From contig JAVVTR010000001.1 in assembly GCA_036653535.1 (NCBI GenBank), positions 248,001-312,000 on the forward strand: a DNA stretch of 64,000 nucleotides, given 5' to 3'. Made by a program: the position numbers and the translations under genes. Positions 46,607 through 55,235 of this stretch are shown piece after piece. Below the pieces are notes generated by a model. That model saw only the letters and a program-made list of their open reading frames with translations, was not told the DNA's origin and searched no databases. Position 1 is the stretch's first letter. Every line of letters begins with the position of its first letter. The DNA comes from JAVVTR01 sp036653535. GTDB lineage: Bacteria > Bacteroidota > Bacteroidia > Bacteroidales > P3.

Positions 46607-47089
46607 TTATTTTCCAATTTTTTGAATAACCCTTTGTAGATATTCATCCATTTTTGAAAAAGATATACGGGGAGAACCAGTGTACATCAAAGAAATCATC
46701 AGCCCTTCTTTCCTTTCCTGACTTAATAATTTATAAAACTCCTGCTTTCTTAATCTAAAACTTTCCTTTAATAGACGTTTTACCCTATTTCTGTCTACCG
46801 CATGCTTGAGGCAACTTTTGGGCGCTCCTATTAATACTTTTATCTTAGGGACATTTTCTTCCAAGCTTACGCCTATAGGCATGCCATCGGTTGGGTCTAA
46901 TACGGAATCTATATGAACTTTACCGTTCCTATTATTTTCTATTTTGTATTTTTTTTTATCGGAAGAAAATAAATAACAAACTTTAAGACTGTTGCCATCC
47001 ATATTCACAGCAAAACGCCTCCCTTCATGAAATAATAGAAGAATGGTAGAGCGTTCGCATAAGCGTTCTGTTTTATGAAAATTCAGCAT
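46607..47089 (-). CDS. rnpA: Ribonuclease P protein component with internal insertion
   Basis: 160 residues instead of about 115-130. The start (MLNFHKTERLCERSTILLLF) and the RNR RNA-binding helix (KSCLKHAVDRNRVKRLLKES, about 115) are standard. Between them a stretch of about 40 residues (from about DKKKYKIENNRN to EENVPK) replaces a short loop between two beta strands and looks like an insertion. The gene follows hemD by 9 bases. No rnpB RNA is seen in the window. Confidence 0.9.
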   Translation of the reverse strand: MLNFHKTERLCERSTILLLFHEGRRFAVNMDGNSLKVCYLFSSDKKKYKIENNRNGKVHIDSVLDPTDGMPIGVSLEENVPKIKVLIGAPKSCLKHAVDRNRVKRLLKESFRLRKQEFYKLLSQERKEGLMISLMYTGSPRISFSKMDEYLQRVIQKIGK

Positions 47090-47098
47090 GCACGCTAA

Positions 47099-48145
47099 TT
47101 ACTTAATGCGACCTTTTTTGCCAGCAATAACGGCTATAGCTGCTGCTTTATTCGCTGCTGCCTTAGTTTCTAATGCATTTCCATTAGCTTTGGAAGTAGC
47201 CTTTGCCGTAGCCTTTGCCGTAGTTTTGGTAGTGGAAACCGCATTCCCCTTGCCTTTGGGGGTAGTGGTGGCTATGGCTTTCGTTTTGCTTTTTACCGTT
47301 GCCTTTACAGATGTTTCTTTAGGTATCCAACTATTAGTTAGTGAATTAACCGTCTCTTTGTAGCGTTCTGGCATTTTTTGCAAATCTCCACCACATTTAT
47401 TATAATCCGCTATATATTCCTCTATAGCATGAGCCATGGATGTTGCAGTAGGAGTGGGAGCGGCAATATCTAAACGAAAACCTGCTTCTTCTACCGCTGC
47501 ACAAACAGAGGTTCCAAAAGCAGCAATAAGCACGTTTTTTTGCTTAAATTTAGGATAATTACTTACAAGCGACTTTATTCCCACAGGACTAAAAAAAGCC
47601 AACAAATCAAAATCGTTAATATTAATTTCAGGCGTAAGCTTGTCGGGTACTGTACGATAAATAGGAGCCTTGATAAATTGTATTTTGGCCTTACTTAAGG
47701 CATTGGGTAAATCTACATTACTTTCTTCAGAACAAGGTAAAAGAAACTTTTCTTCTTTATGTTTGGAAACCAATTCTACTAAATCGGCAGTAGTTTGTTT
47801 GCCATAAAAAATTTTACGCTTTCTGTATTGAATATAATTTTGAATATAAAAAGCAGTAGTTTCCGAACTGCAAAAATATTTCATAGTAATAGGAATTTTT
47901 AATCTCATTTCCTGAGCCATCCTAAAATAATGATCTACCGCATTTCTACTGGTAAAAATTACAGCTGTATAATCTAAAAAATTAATCTTTTGCAAACGAA
48001 ATTCTCTTGCACACAAGCCCTCTATCTTTATGAATTTACGAAACACTATCTTCAAACTAAATTTGGTAGCTAATTGTTTGTAAGGAGATTTATCGTACTC
48101 TGCCGGAGCAGGTTGCGATATAAGGACATTCTTAATTTTAAGCAT
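47099..48145 (-). CDS. hemD: Uroporphyrinogen-III synthase (HemD-like) with basic histone-like tail
   Basis: 348 residues. The first about 250 form a HemD-like bilobal enzyme (ENVLISQPAPAEYDKSPYKQ region, IFTSRNAVDHYFRMAQEMRL, FFSPVGIKSLVSNYPKFKQK, AAFGTSVCAAVEEAGFRLDI), which closes the tetrapyrrole ring in heme synthesis. The last about 75 residues (from about 275) are almost only Lys, Ala, Thr and Gly (TKTTAKATAKATSKANGNAL), like the tails of histone H1-like proteins, and are absent from ordinary HemD. Overlaps nothing; rnpA follows by 9 bases. Confidence 0.85.
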   Translation of the reverse strand: MLKIKNVLISQPAPAEYDKSPYKQLATKFSLKIVFRKFIKIEGLCAREFRLQKINFLDYTAVIFTSRNAVDHYFRMAQEMRLKIPITMKYFCSSETTAFYIQNYIQYRKRKIFYGKQTTADLVELVSKHKEEKFLLPCSEESNVDLPNALSKAKIQFIKAPIYRTVPDKLTPEININDFDLLAFFSPVGIKSLVSNYPKFKQKNVLIAAFGTSVCAAVEEAGFRLDIAAPTPTATSMAHAIEEYIADYNKCGGDLQKMPERYKETVNSLTNSWIPKETSVKATVKSKTKAIATTTPKGKGNAVSTTKTTAKATAKATSKANGNALETKAAANKAAAIAVIAGKKGRIK

Positions 48146-48229
48146 AGGTGTTACCTCTTCTTTTTTATGCCTCGGTTTCTATGATGAGAAAGGTGCAAAG
48201 TTTTGACGATTTTATCGTTTGTAAACTTT

Positions 48230-48991
48230 TTATTTACAAGGAAGTATTATAAAAAAAAGCTTCCATAAACTCAAAATCGGTACTATTTCAAGGGCGCAAA
48301 GGTACAAAAAAATATGGAGGTGTGAAAACTTTGAATTTTGTTTTCCAATAATAAGGATTCTTAAAAACTTAAAAACAGAAACTATAAAGGTTAATCCCAG
48401 AATAAAATAGAGAAGTATATGTGCAAAAAAACCACTGGTATTTAAAACAACAAAAAGTAAAGGCATGGAAAAAAACAATAAAGCCAAATTGTAATATATA
48501 TCCAAATGCATTAGTAAACGACCAAAAGTATCTTCTTCAAACAATTTAGATAATAAAAAGATAACAATAAACTTAAATACAAAATAACCAAAAACAAAAT
48601 ATAAACAAAAGCTTAAAATTTCGGTTATAGAGTGGGTTCCCCCACCAAGATTAATACAAGTCCATGAATTGGGAACAAAACCGGAACGAAAACAAGCATA
48701 CAATAGCAAGATAAAATTAACTATAATCAAAATAAAATACATAAACATTCTCAAAAAACCATGTCTCCTTTTTTCTATAACCGTTCTAGGAGATTTATCG
48801 AAAAGGGGTATGCTAAAAAGTGTTCTAAATAGGTCTTTCCAATCTCTAAAATTTCTCTGCATAATTAGAGCATACAAAATAAGACCAAAACAACTAATAG
48901 CCTCTACACCGTACGACGAGTCCTCTTTTGGTAATGGTATTAATTCCTGATGCCTTACCTCCGTAGAATATTCTATGAAATTTACAGCCAT
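48230..48991 (-). CDS. DUF4271 membrane protein
   Basis: 253 residues, a Bacteroidota family with about six membrane helices and the closing stretch IFLYLCALEIVPILSLWKLF. It is commonly next to hemD, as here (the gap is 84 bases). Function unknown. A box resembling a promoter lies inside its 3' end. Confidence 0.85.
   Translation of the reverse strand: MAVNFIEYSTEVRHQELIPLPKEDSSYGVEAISCFGLILYALIMQRNFRDWKDLFRTLFSIPLFDKSPRTVIEKRRHGFLRMFMYFILIIVNFILLLYACFRSGFVPNSWTCINLGGGTHSITEILSFCLYFVFGYFVFKFIVIFLLSKLFEEDTFGRLLMHLDIYYNLALLFFSMPLLFVVLNTSGFFAHILLYFILGLTFIVSVFKFLRILIIGKQNSKFSHLHIFLYLCALEIVPILSLWKLFFIILPCK
48297..48304 (-). promoter_or_regulatory. Possible promoter box for hemD inside the DUF4271 gene
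   Basis: Plus strand CAAAGGTA, so TACCTTTG on the minus strand, a perfect box; no -33 TTG at the usual distance. It lies in the DUF4271 3' end, about 150 bases before the hemD start, and could let hemD be read separately. Confidence 0.35.
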
Positions 48992-48993
48992 TT

Positions 48994-49917
48994 TTATAAT
49001 ACGTTAGTAGGAATAGTTAATTGTTGAAATATGGATTCTAATTTTTCTTCTTCTTTCTGTAAGGTAAGCACCGCCAAATTTTTATCTACCGCATATTGAA
49101 AGAGTATTGGGCGTAAATCTATAGAAACATGACTGAGTAATTGATATTGATTATTCCCCAATTCTACTACTTCTAAAACACCTTGCAAAGCAGATAAATC
49201 TTCCAATAAAACCGCTTGATCAAATTCTACTTTTACCTTAATTTTATCTCTTTTGGCTTGTAGCAATTCGTGTGTAGGGGCATCCGCCACCATTTTACCC
49301 TCGTGAAGCACCACCACTCGCCCACATAAAGCTTCCACTTCTTGCATAATATGTGTAGATAAAATTACCGTTTTCTGCTCCCCTATCTGCCGAATTAAAT
49401 GTCGAATTTCTTCTAACTGATTTGGATCTAATCCAGAGGTTGGCTCATCTAAAATTAATACTTCTGGGTTGTGAACTAAGGCTTGTGCAATACCCAACCT
49501 TTGCCTATATCCTTTAGACAAAGCGCCTATTTTTTTATCGGCTTCTTTACCAAAATTTACCAAACAAATTACTTCTTCCACTTTCGAACGAACCATAGTC
49601 GGTTCAAGATATATTTCTCCTACAAAACGAAGATATTCTCTCACATACATTTCCAAATAAAGAGGATTATGTTCCGGTAAATAACCCAAAATTTTACGTA
49701 TTTGCAAAGACTGTGTTTTTGCATCCAACCCGCAAATACTAACTTTTCCTGAGCTTGGAGCTATATAGCAACTTAAAATTTTCATAAGCGTGGATTTCCC
49801 CGCTCCATTGGGTCCCAAAAGACCTACCACTTCTCCCGATGGAATATCTAAAGAGAGTTGATCTAAAGCCTTTTGAGTGCCATATATTTTGGTAACCTTT
49901 TCTATTTTTACCGACAT
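48994..49917 (-). CDS. gldA: ABC transporter ATPase, GldA-like
   Basis: 307 residues from ATG at 49915-49917 (MSVKIEKVTKIYGTQKALDQ). An in-frame start 36 bases upstream (49953) would overlap the previous gene by 34 bases and is rejected. Walker A LGPNGAGKSTLMKILSC (about 36-52), signature LSKGYRQRLGIAQALVHNPE, Walker B VLILDEPTSGLDPNQLEEIR, H-loop STHIMQEVEALC. The C-terminal about 85 residues are the extra domain seen in GldA/CcmA-like ATPases of Bacteroidota. The permease genes gldF/gldG are not in this window, so the gliding link rests on the similarity to GldA. Confidence 0.75.
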   Translation of the reverse strand: MSVKIEKVTKIYGTQKALDQLSLDIPSGEVVGLLGPNGAGKSTLMKILSCYIAPSSGKVSICGLDAKTQSLQIRKILGYLPEHNPLYLEMYVREYLRFVGEIYLEPTMVRSKVEEVICLVNFGKEADKKIGALSKGYRQRLGIAQALVHNPEVLILDEPTSGLDPNQLEEIRHLIRQIGEQKTVILSTHIMQEVEALCGRVVVLHEGKMVADAPTHELLQAKRDKIKVKVEFDQAVLLEDLSALQGVLEVVELGNNQYQLLSHVSIDLRPILFQYAVDKNLAVLTLQKEEEKLESIFQQLTIPTNVL

Positions 49918-49919
49918 CT

Positions 49920-50564
49920 CTAATCTGCAATTTTTTTCTCTGTTTTCTTCCATTGCACAAAAGGGGATTTCCCCTTTTGTGCAATTAATTCTTGCACAGG
50001 AATTTTACGTTTTTCTATAGGCACCGCTATTTCTTCATAAAGAAAGGAATCGTCAAAGCCTGCATCTGCTGCATCAAAACGAGAGGCGGAAAAATACAAT
50101 TTAGATATGCGAGCCAAATAAATGGCTGATAAGCACATAGGGCAGGGTTCACAACTGGAATAAATTTCACAACCATTTAAATCGAAAGAATTTAATGTCT
50201 TACAAGCTTGACGTATGGCGTTGATTTCTGCATGAGCGGTAGGATCTAATCCAGAGGTAACCGTATTTCCGGCACGAGCTATTACCTTGCCATCTTTTAT
50301 AATAATAGCGCCAAAAGGGCCACCCCCTTTTTTGATATTCTCTGAAGCTAAGGTAATAGCTTCTTCCATAATTTCTATTTTTGCACTATCCTTGTCTTCT
50401 GTTGATTTCGTTGCTAAGGCTTCTTTTTCTTGGTGTTTTTGGGCCTGATGAGCCATCTTTTGCGTTGCAAATTGAAAACCTAAAATTAAAACCAAAGCAA
50501 TACCTAAATAGAGTAATGTACGAGAGGCACGACGATAATTTGTTTTTTTTGATTCTTCTGTCAT
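49920..50564 (-). CDS. Guanine deaminase-like protein with N-terminal membrane anchor
   Basis: 214 residues. The C-terminal about 150 are a cytidine-deaminase-fold guanine deaminase: zinc motif TAHAEINAIRQACKTLNSFD and EPCPMCLSAIYLARISKLYF, and the GuaD-type AADAGFDDSFLYEEI. The first about 65 are unusual: a single membrane helix (about 18-35, LLYLGIALVLILGFQFAT) and a Lys/Glu-rich linker, not found in ordinary GuaD (about 155 residues, cytosolic). A shorter form could start at the Met at about residue 65 (IMEEAITLASENIK), but then 190 bases would be left without a gene. Placed 15 bases after ctp and 2 before gldA. Confidence 0.8.
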   Translation of the reverse strand: MTEESKKTNYRRASRTLLYLGIALVLILGFQFATQKMAHQAQKHQEKEALATKSTEDKDSAKIEIMEEAITLASENIKKGGGPFGAIIIKDGKVIARAGNTVTSGLDPTAHAEINAIRQACKTLNSFDLNGCEIYSSCEPCPMCLSAIYLARISKLYFSASRFDAADAGFDDSFLYEEIAVPIEKRKIPVQELIAQKGKSPFVQWKKTEKKIAD

Positions 50565-50579
50565 TTTTTTATCTATTAT

Positions 50580-52253
50580 TTATTGCCCAAGTATAAGAGA
50601 ATATTCTTTGGTGGAATTTAATACCTGTACGGCTTTTGCAACTATTTTATCCCCCTTTAACTCCGCCTCCGCTCTACCGGCCTGATAATAATATCTCGAA
50701 GCTATTTCTGCTTTAAGCATTTTCTTTATCTCTTCTTTGTTTTTTATTAAATCATTTTCTTTGGTTTTGGCTATACTCTTTTTCAGGGCCTCTAACTCTG
50801 GTTCCACCTCTTTATAGCAACTGTCTGCTTGGGCGTATTTTTTAAATTCCTTCAACAAAGACTCGGAACGGGTTTCATAGGAATAGTCTTTATCTTTCAT
50901 GAAATTCAAAAAATCTTTATAAATAATATCCGTAATTTCAAATTCTTTAACCAATCCTATTTTTTCTTGTTTGCGTTTAAATTCGTTGGCATAGTCAAAA
51001 ATAAGGAATTTGGTAATCAAACTAACTCCCACATTCGTTGTCATTTCTTCTTCTAATTCCACGTCTGGTTCTATCCCATATCCATCGTAAACAATACGTC
51101 CTGCTTTGGTTTTAAATGCTGTTCGGAGAGAATCTGGAATTTTATTTGCCATTCCTTCTTCATCTCTATGTGAATAATCTATGGCTTGAACACATCTTCC
51201 ACTGGGAATATAATATTTTGAAACCGTAATTTTCATTTGAGAATTATACACCAAGGGAATAATGTTTTGAACCAAACCCTTTCCAAAGGTTCTTTCGCCA
51301 ACAATAACGGCACGATCGTAATCTTGCAAAGCCCCCGATACAATTTCCGAAGCCGAAGCAGTGGCCCTACTATTGAGACACACTATAGGTATTTGTAAAT
51401 CTACCGGAGAGTCCATGGTATAATAAACCGTATTTTTATCTTCTACTTTCCCTTTAGTGCTTACTACTGGTATGCCTTTGGGACAAAATAAATTTACAAT
51501 TTGTACCGCTTCGTTCATTAACCCACCACCATTATAACGTAAATCCAATATCAAGGCTTTCATCCCTTGCTTTTTGAGCTCAAAAAAAGCTTCTTTCACT
51601 TCTTTGGCAGCACCCTGAGTAAATCCATCTAACCGAATATAACCTATACTATCGGGAAATAATTCAAAAAAAGTAACATTATCTATTTTTATTTCTTTAC
51701 GAGTTAAAGAAACCGTTATCGGTTTAGAAACGCCTTGTCTTTCTATCGTTATTTCAAAAGTAGTCCCGGCTTGACCTTTGAGCATGGTACTTACATCTGC
51801 CGAACTTTTCCCTTTGGTTTCCTCTCCATTAATAGCAATTATTTTATCTCCTGGTTTTAAGTTGGCTTTATCGGCAGGGAAACCCTTATAAGGCTCAGAA
51901 ATATAAACCTCTCCATTACGAGTGTGAATGGTGGATCCAATTCCTCCATACTGCCCTAAAGTCATTATTTTATAATCTTCTACATCCGATTCTGGAATAT
52001 AAACGGTATAAGGATCTAAAGAACGAAGCATCGCATCTAAGGCGGTTTTAATAAGACTTCCCGGTTCTATTTCGTCTACATAATTTAACTCCAATTCTTT
52101 GTATGCAGTAGAAAAAATTTCTAAATTTTTTAATATCTCGAAATTTTTATTCTCTTTTAACTCGGTTTGTGCCCTCAATGTTGGCGTTAGTCCTATCCAT
52201 AGCAGACTAAGACAAACATATAAACCTATTTTTTTTATTTGTAATGGCTTCAT
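50580..52253 (-). CDS. C-terminal processing protease (S41)
   Basis: 557 residues. Signal peptide ending TLRAQ, PDZ domain (about 95-170, GGIGSTIHTRNGEVYISEPY), and the S41 catalytic core: Ser in NSRATASASEIVSGALQDYD (about 305) and Lys in GERTFGKGLVQNIIPLVYNS (about 330). Acts in the periplasm on C-terminal ends of exported proteins. C-terminal about 130 residues are a helical extension rich in Lys and Glu. Upstream of guaD-like and gldA genes with small gaps. Confidence 0.92.
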   Translation of the reverse strand: MKPLQIKKIGLYVCLSLLWIGLTPTLRAQTELKENKNFEILKNLEIFSTAYKELELNYVDEIEPGSLIKTALDAMLRSLDPYTVYIPESDVEDYKIMTLGQYGGIGSTIHTRNGEVYISEPYKGFPADKANLKPGDKIIAINGEETKGKSSADVSTMLKGQAGTTFEITIERQGVSKPITVSLTRKEIKIDNVTFFELFPDSIGYIRLDGFTQGAAKEVKEAFFELKKQGMKALILDLRYNGGGLMNEAVQIVNLFCPKGIPVVSTKGKVEDKNTVYYTMDSPVDLQIPIVCLNSRATASASEIVSGALQDYDRAVIVGERTFGKGLVQNIIPLVYNSQMKITVSKYYIPSGRCVQAIDYSHRDEEGMANKIPDSLRTAFKTKAGRIVYDGYGIEPDVELEEEMTTNVGVSLITKFLIFDYANEFKRKQEKIGLVKEFEITDIIYKDFLNFMKDKDYSYETRSESLLKEFKKYAQADSCYKEVEPELEALKKSIAKTKENDLIKNKEEIKKMLKAEIASRYYYQAGRAEAELKGDKIVAKAVQVLNSTKEYSLILGQ

Positions 52254-52314
52254 TTCTGTTTCCTATTATTTCCCCATTATTTGCTTTTGTCTTCTCCTAA
52301 ATTCTAAATTAAAA

Positions 52315-52364
52315 CCTAAGACTTAAGTTAATCCTAAGACCTAAGTTAAATAACAAGACCTAAG
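52315..52364. repeat. Short tandem repeat between ctp and maf
   Basis: Three imperfect copies of a unit CCTAAGACCTAAGTTAA: at 52315, 52333 (18-base period) and a partial one at 52355-52364. Located in the intergenic stretch upstream of ctp. Confidence 0.8.
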
Positions 52365-52370
52365 CCATTT

Positions 52371-52955
52371 TTAAAAATCCATAAAAGCCTTGTAAAGTCT
52401 TTGGGTAGGCAAACCCATAACATTAAAAAAAGAACCCTCTATATGCTCTAATCCTACGTATCCTATCCATTCCTGCAATCCGTAGGCCCCTGCCTTATCG
52501 TAAGGTTTATAAGTATCTATATAATATTCTATTTCTTCCAAACTGAATACGCGAAACGTTACCTTAGATTGAACCGAAAAACTCTGTTGCTTTTTGGCTG
52601 TTTTAAGACAAACACCGGTAATTACTTTATGTGTTTGCCCGGAAAGAGTATAAAGCATACGTATAGCCTCTTCTCTATCTTTTGGCTTGCCAAAGATTTG
52701 TTTATCCAATATAACTAAAGTGTCGGCCGTAATAAGCAAGGCATTTTCGGGCAATTCCTCTATATTGTAGGCTATAGACTTTAAATGAGCAATGTATTCC
52801 GGCACGTCTTCAAAATTCATTTGGGGAGGATAAATCTCCTCTACCTCTTTTACTACAACATCAAAATCAAAACCCATTTTTTTTAACAAGTCTTGTCTTC
52901 TCTTGGAAGAAGACCCTAATATCAAATGGTAAGAACATTCTTGAAAAGGAAGCAT
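52371..52955 (-). CDS. Maf-like nucleotide pyrophosphatase
   Basis: 194 residues. Family features: LGSSSKRRQDLLKKMGFDFD, LITADTLVILDKQIFGKPKD (metal and substrate binding), GAYGLQEWIGYVGLEHIEGS and FNVMGLPTQRLYKAF. These enzymes hydrolyse non-canonical or methylated nucleoside triphosphates (older name septum formation inhibitor). A promoter box lies upstream on the same strand. Confidence 0.94.
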   Translation of the reverse strand: MLPFQECSYHLILGSSSKRRQDLLKKMGFDFDVVVKEVEEIYPPQMNFEDVPEYIAHLKSIAYNIEELPENALLITADTLVILDKQIFGKPKDREEAIRMLYTLSGQTHKVITGVCLKTAKKQQSFSVQSKVTFRVFSLEEIEYYIDTYKPYDKAGAYGLQEWIGYVGLEHIEGSFFNVMGLPTQRLYKAFMDF

Positions 52956-53039
52956 AATCTTATTTTTTTATATTAAATTAAAGGGGTGAACCATTTTTAT
53001 ACAATTATGTGCTCTTTCTACAGAGCATTTAACAGCCGT

Positions 53040-53047
53040 CAAAGTTA
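53040..53047 (-). promoter_or_regulatory. -7 promoter box for maf
   Basis: Plus strand CAAAGTTA, so TAACTTTG on the minus strand. Start near 53033, about 78 bases before the maf ATG. Overlaps the region used by the divergent box at 53059-53066. No -33 TTG at standard distance. Confidence 0.45.
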
Positions 53048-53058
53048 AAAATTTTAAT

Positions 53059-53066
53059 TATATTTG
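53059..53066 (+). promoter_or_regulatory. -7 promoter box for the peptide transporter
   Basis: TATATTTG matches TAnnTTTG; start near 53073, about 44 bases before the ATG. No -33 TTG at the standard distance. Confidence 0.5.
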
Positions 53067-53116
53067 CAGCTTGCTTTTTGCAAAATTTATTAATCACTTA
53101 AAAAACACCTATTATC

Positions 53117-55090
53117 ATGTTAAAAGGACACCCCAAAGGACTTCTCGTCTTAGCCTTGGCCAACATGGGTGAGCGGTTTGGTTACTATACCATGCTCGCC
53201 ATCCTAACCTTGTTCATGCAAGCTAAATTCGGGCTAAGTTCCAAAGAAACCAGTTTTATTTATGGCACTTTCTTGGCCTTGGTTTATTTTCTTCCTCTTA
53301 TTGGTGGTATTATAGCCGATAAATTCTTAGGTTATGGAAAAACAATTTTAGTTGGTTTCGCTGTTATGTTTGCCGGCTATGTTTTTTTATCTATCCCTAC
53401 GGGTGCCGATGCCAACGGAAAAATGTTAATGTTTGCAGCCTTGGCTTTAATTGCCATAGGAACAGGCTGTTTTAAGGGAAACCTTCAAGCATTAGTAGGA
53501 AATTTATATGATGATCCGAGATATAGCAAATATCGTGATATTGCTTTCTCTATATTTTATATGTTTATCAACGTAGGAGCTTTTTTCGCTCCCAGTGCAG
53601 CCAACAGTATTAATAACGCTATCTTGGCAAAACACAACTATTCTTATGATGCAGCCATTCCTGCCAACTATGTAAAATTAAACGATAAGATAGTAGAAAA
53701 AAACACCTTTGTTGCCACTATCTTTTCTAAAACCGATAAGACTTTTGCCACTGCTAAAGATTCCAATGCTTTCATTGCAAAGCAAGCAAAAAAAGAGGGG
53801 GTTATTTTTACGGCCGACAGAGATCATGCCTTATTTAATTTGAAAGCTGCAGCCTTGGTTCAAACCGGACAAGTATCTAAAGCCGATTATGAAACGTTGA
53901 ACGATAATAAAATTAATGCAGAGGACCCTGCGAAAATGGCTATTATTAATAACATTAATAGTAGTAGTATTGCCGACATAGATGAAATACCCGGAGATAA
54001 TCGTAGTTTAAGCGATCAAGAACAAACCAAGTTATGGGCTCAAAATTATGTACAAAATTCTTTGAGTATTTCTTATAATATGGCCTTTGCTGTAGCTTGC
54101 CTCAGTTTAATTATTTCTCTTTTGGTTTTCCTTGGTTTCAAAAAAACTTGGAAAGGCGTAGATAAAACCCTTAAAGAACAACTTCGAGAAGCGAAAGCCA
54201 GCGGAAACAAAAGTAATGTTGTTCAATTGACTCCTGCACAAACACGAGAAAGAATGATTGCTCTCTTATTGGTATTTTTCGTGGTTATCTTCTTTTGGAT
54301 GTCTTTTCATCAAAATGGACTATGTCTTACTTTCTTTGCCCGCGACTATGTACAAAGTAACGTAACAGGACCAAATATTATATTCTTTAATCTTTTATCT
54401 TTAATTGCTCTTATTGTAGTTGCTTACGGTATTTACTGGTCTACTACTGGTATCCTTGGCGGTACAAAGAATGTGAGAAAAGGTTTAATTACAGTCTTTT
54501 TAGGTATGGCTGCCTTGGTTGGTTTCTATTTCTTAAAGGTACAGGGAGCCGATATAATGAAAATTACCCCACAAATATTCCAGCAATTCAATCCATTCTT
54601 TATTGTTTTACTTACTCCTCTTTCGGTTGCCTTATTCTCTTTCTTAAATAGCAAGGGCAAAGAACCTTCGGCTCCTCGCAAAATAGGGATGGGTATGTTT
54701 GTAGCTGGTTTAGGTTTTGTAATTATGATTATAGCCTCTGTTTCTAACGGGCTTCCTGCTCCAAGCGAAATATCTGGCGTTTCTAATATTTTAGTTTCTC
54801 CAAATTGGTTAATAGGAACCTATTTTACCTTAACCATAGCCGAACTTTTGTTAAGTCCAATGGGCTTGTCTTTCGTAGCAAAAGTAGCACCTCCTCAATA
54901 CAAAGGGATGATGCAAGGGGGCTGGTTAGCTGCTACCGCTGTTGGAAACTATTTAGTGGCCGTTATGGGTATGCTTTGGGATGAATTAACCCTTTATATG
55001 TTCTGGGGTATTTTAGTTATCTGCTGTATTCTTTCGGCTATGTTTATATTCTCTATTATTAAAAAATTAGATAGAGCTACTCAAGAATAG
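53117..55090 (+). CDS. POT/PTR-family peptide transporter with large loop
   Basis: 657 residues. Proton-coupled di/tripeptide transporter of the MFS, with MGERFGYYTMLAILTLFMQA, GTGCFKGNLQALVGNLYDD and the later FFWMSFHQNGLCLTFFARDY. Between the first set of helices (to about 170) and the next (about 320) lies an insertion of about 140 soluble residues (NAILAKHNYSYDAAIPANYV to SDQEQTKLWAQNYVQ), larger than in the classic DtpT. Such loops are seen in Bacteroidota peptide transporters and likely face the periplasm or cytosol. Own promoter; ends before a perfect hairpin. Confidence 0.93.
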   Translation: MLKGHPKGLLVLALANMGERFGYYTMLAILTLFMQAKFGLSSKETSFIYGTFLALVYFLPLIGGIIADKFLGYGKTILVGFAVMFAGYVFLSIPTGADANGKMLMFAALALIAIGTGCFKGNLQALVGNLYDDPRYSKYRDIAFSIFYMFINVGAFFAPSAANSINNAILAKHNYSYDAAIPANYVKLNDKIVEKNTFVATIFSKTDKTFATAKDSNAFIAKQAKKEGVIFTADRDHALFNLKAAALVQTGQVSKADYETLNDNKINAEDPAKMAIINNINSSSIADIDEIPGDNRSLSDQEQTKLWAQNYVQNSLSISYNMAFAVACLSLIISLLVFLGFKKTWKGVDKTLKEQLREAKASGNKSNVVQLTPAQTRERMIALLLVFFVVIFFWMSFHQNGLCLTFFARDYVQSNVTGPNIIFFNLLSLIALIVVAYGIYWSTTGILGGTKNVRKGLITVFLGMAALVGFYFLKVQGADIMKITPQIFQQFNPFFIVLLTPLSVALFSFLNSKGKEPSAPRKIGMGMFVAGLGFVIMIIASVSNGLPAPSEISGVSNILVSPNWLIGTYFTLTIAELLLSPMGLSFVAKVAPPQYKGMMQGGWLAATAVGNYLVAVMGMLWDELTLYMFWGILVICCILSAMFIFSIIKKLDRATQE

Positions 55091-55108
55091 TTTTTTTTAA
55101 ACATAATA

Positions 55109-55164
55109 TTTTTAATTACAAAAAAGGCGATTCGTAAATGAATCGCCTTTTTTGTAATTAAAAA
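55109..55164. terminator. 24-bp perfect-stem bidirectional hairpin
   Basis: Arms 55109-55132 and 55141-55164 are exact reverse complements (24 bp) around the loop cgtaaatg, with GGCGATT at the centre and long A and T tracts outside. Between two converging genes. Confidence 0.9.
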
Positions 55165-55210
55165 TACTAGTGGCTGTAAGTATCAACGATTTTAAATATC
55201 GATGATTTCT

Positions 55211-55233
55211 CTTCCACTATGCTATAGTGGAAG
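55211..55233. other. Short perfect hairpin just after the helicase gene
   Basis: CTTCCACTAT (55211-55220) pairs ATAGTGGAAG (55224-55233) around a 3-base loop, directly next to the helicase stop at 55236. No T run follows on the minus strand, so it may be a 3' end protecting element rather than a terminator. Confidence 0.6.
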
Positions 55234-55235
55234 AT

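Noticed and set aside
47088..47363. Plus-strand frame of 91 hydrophobic codons
   Set aside because: Mirror of the Ala/Lys-rich HemD tail.
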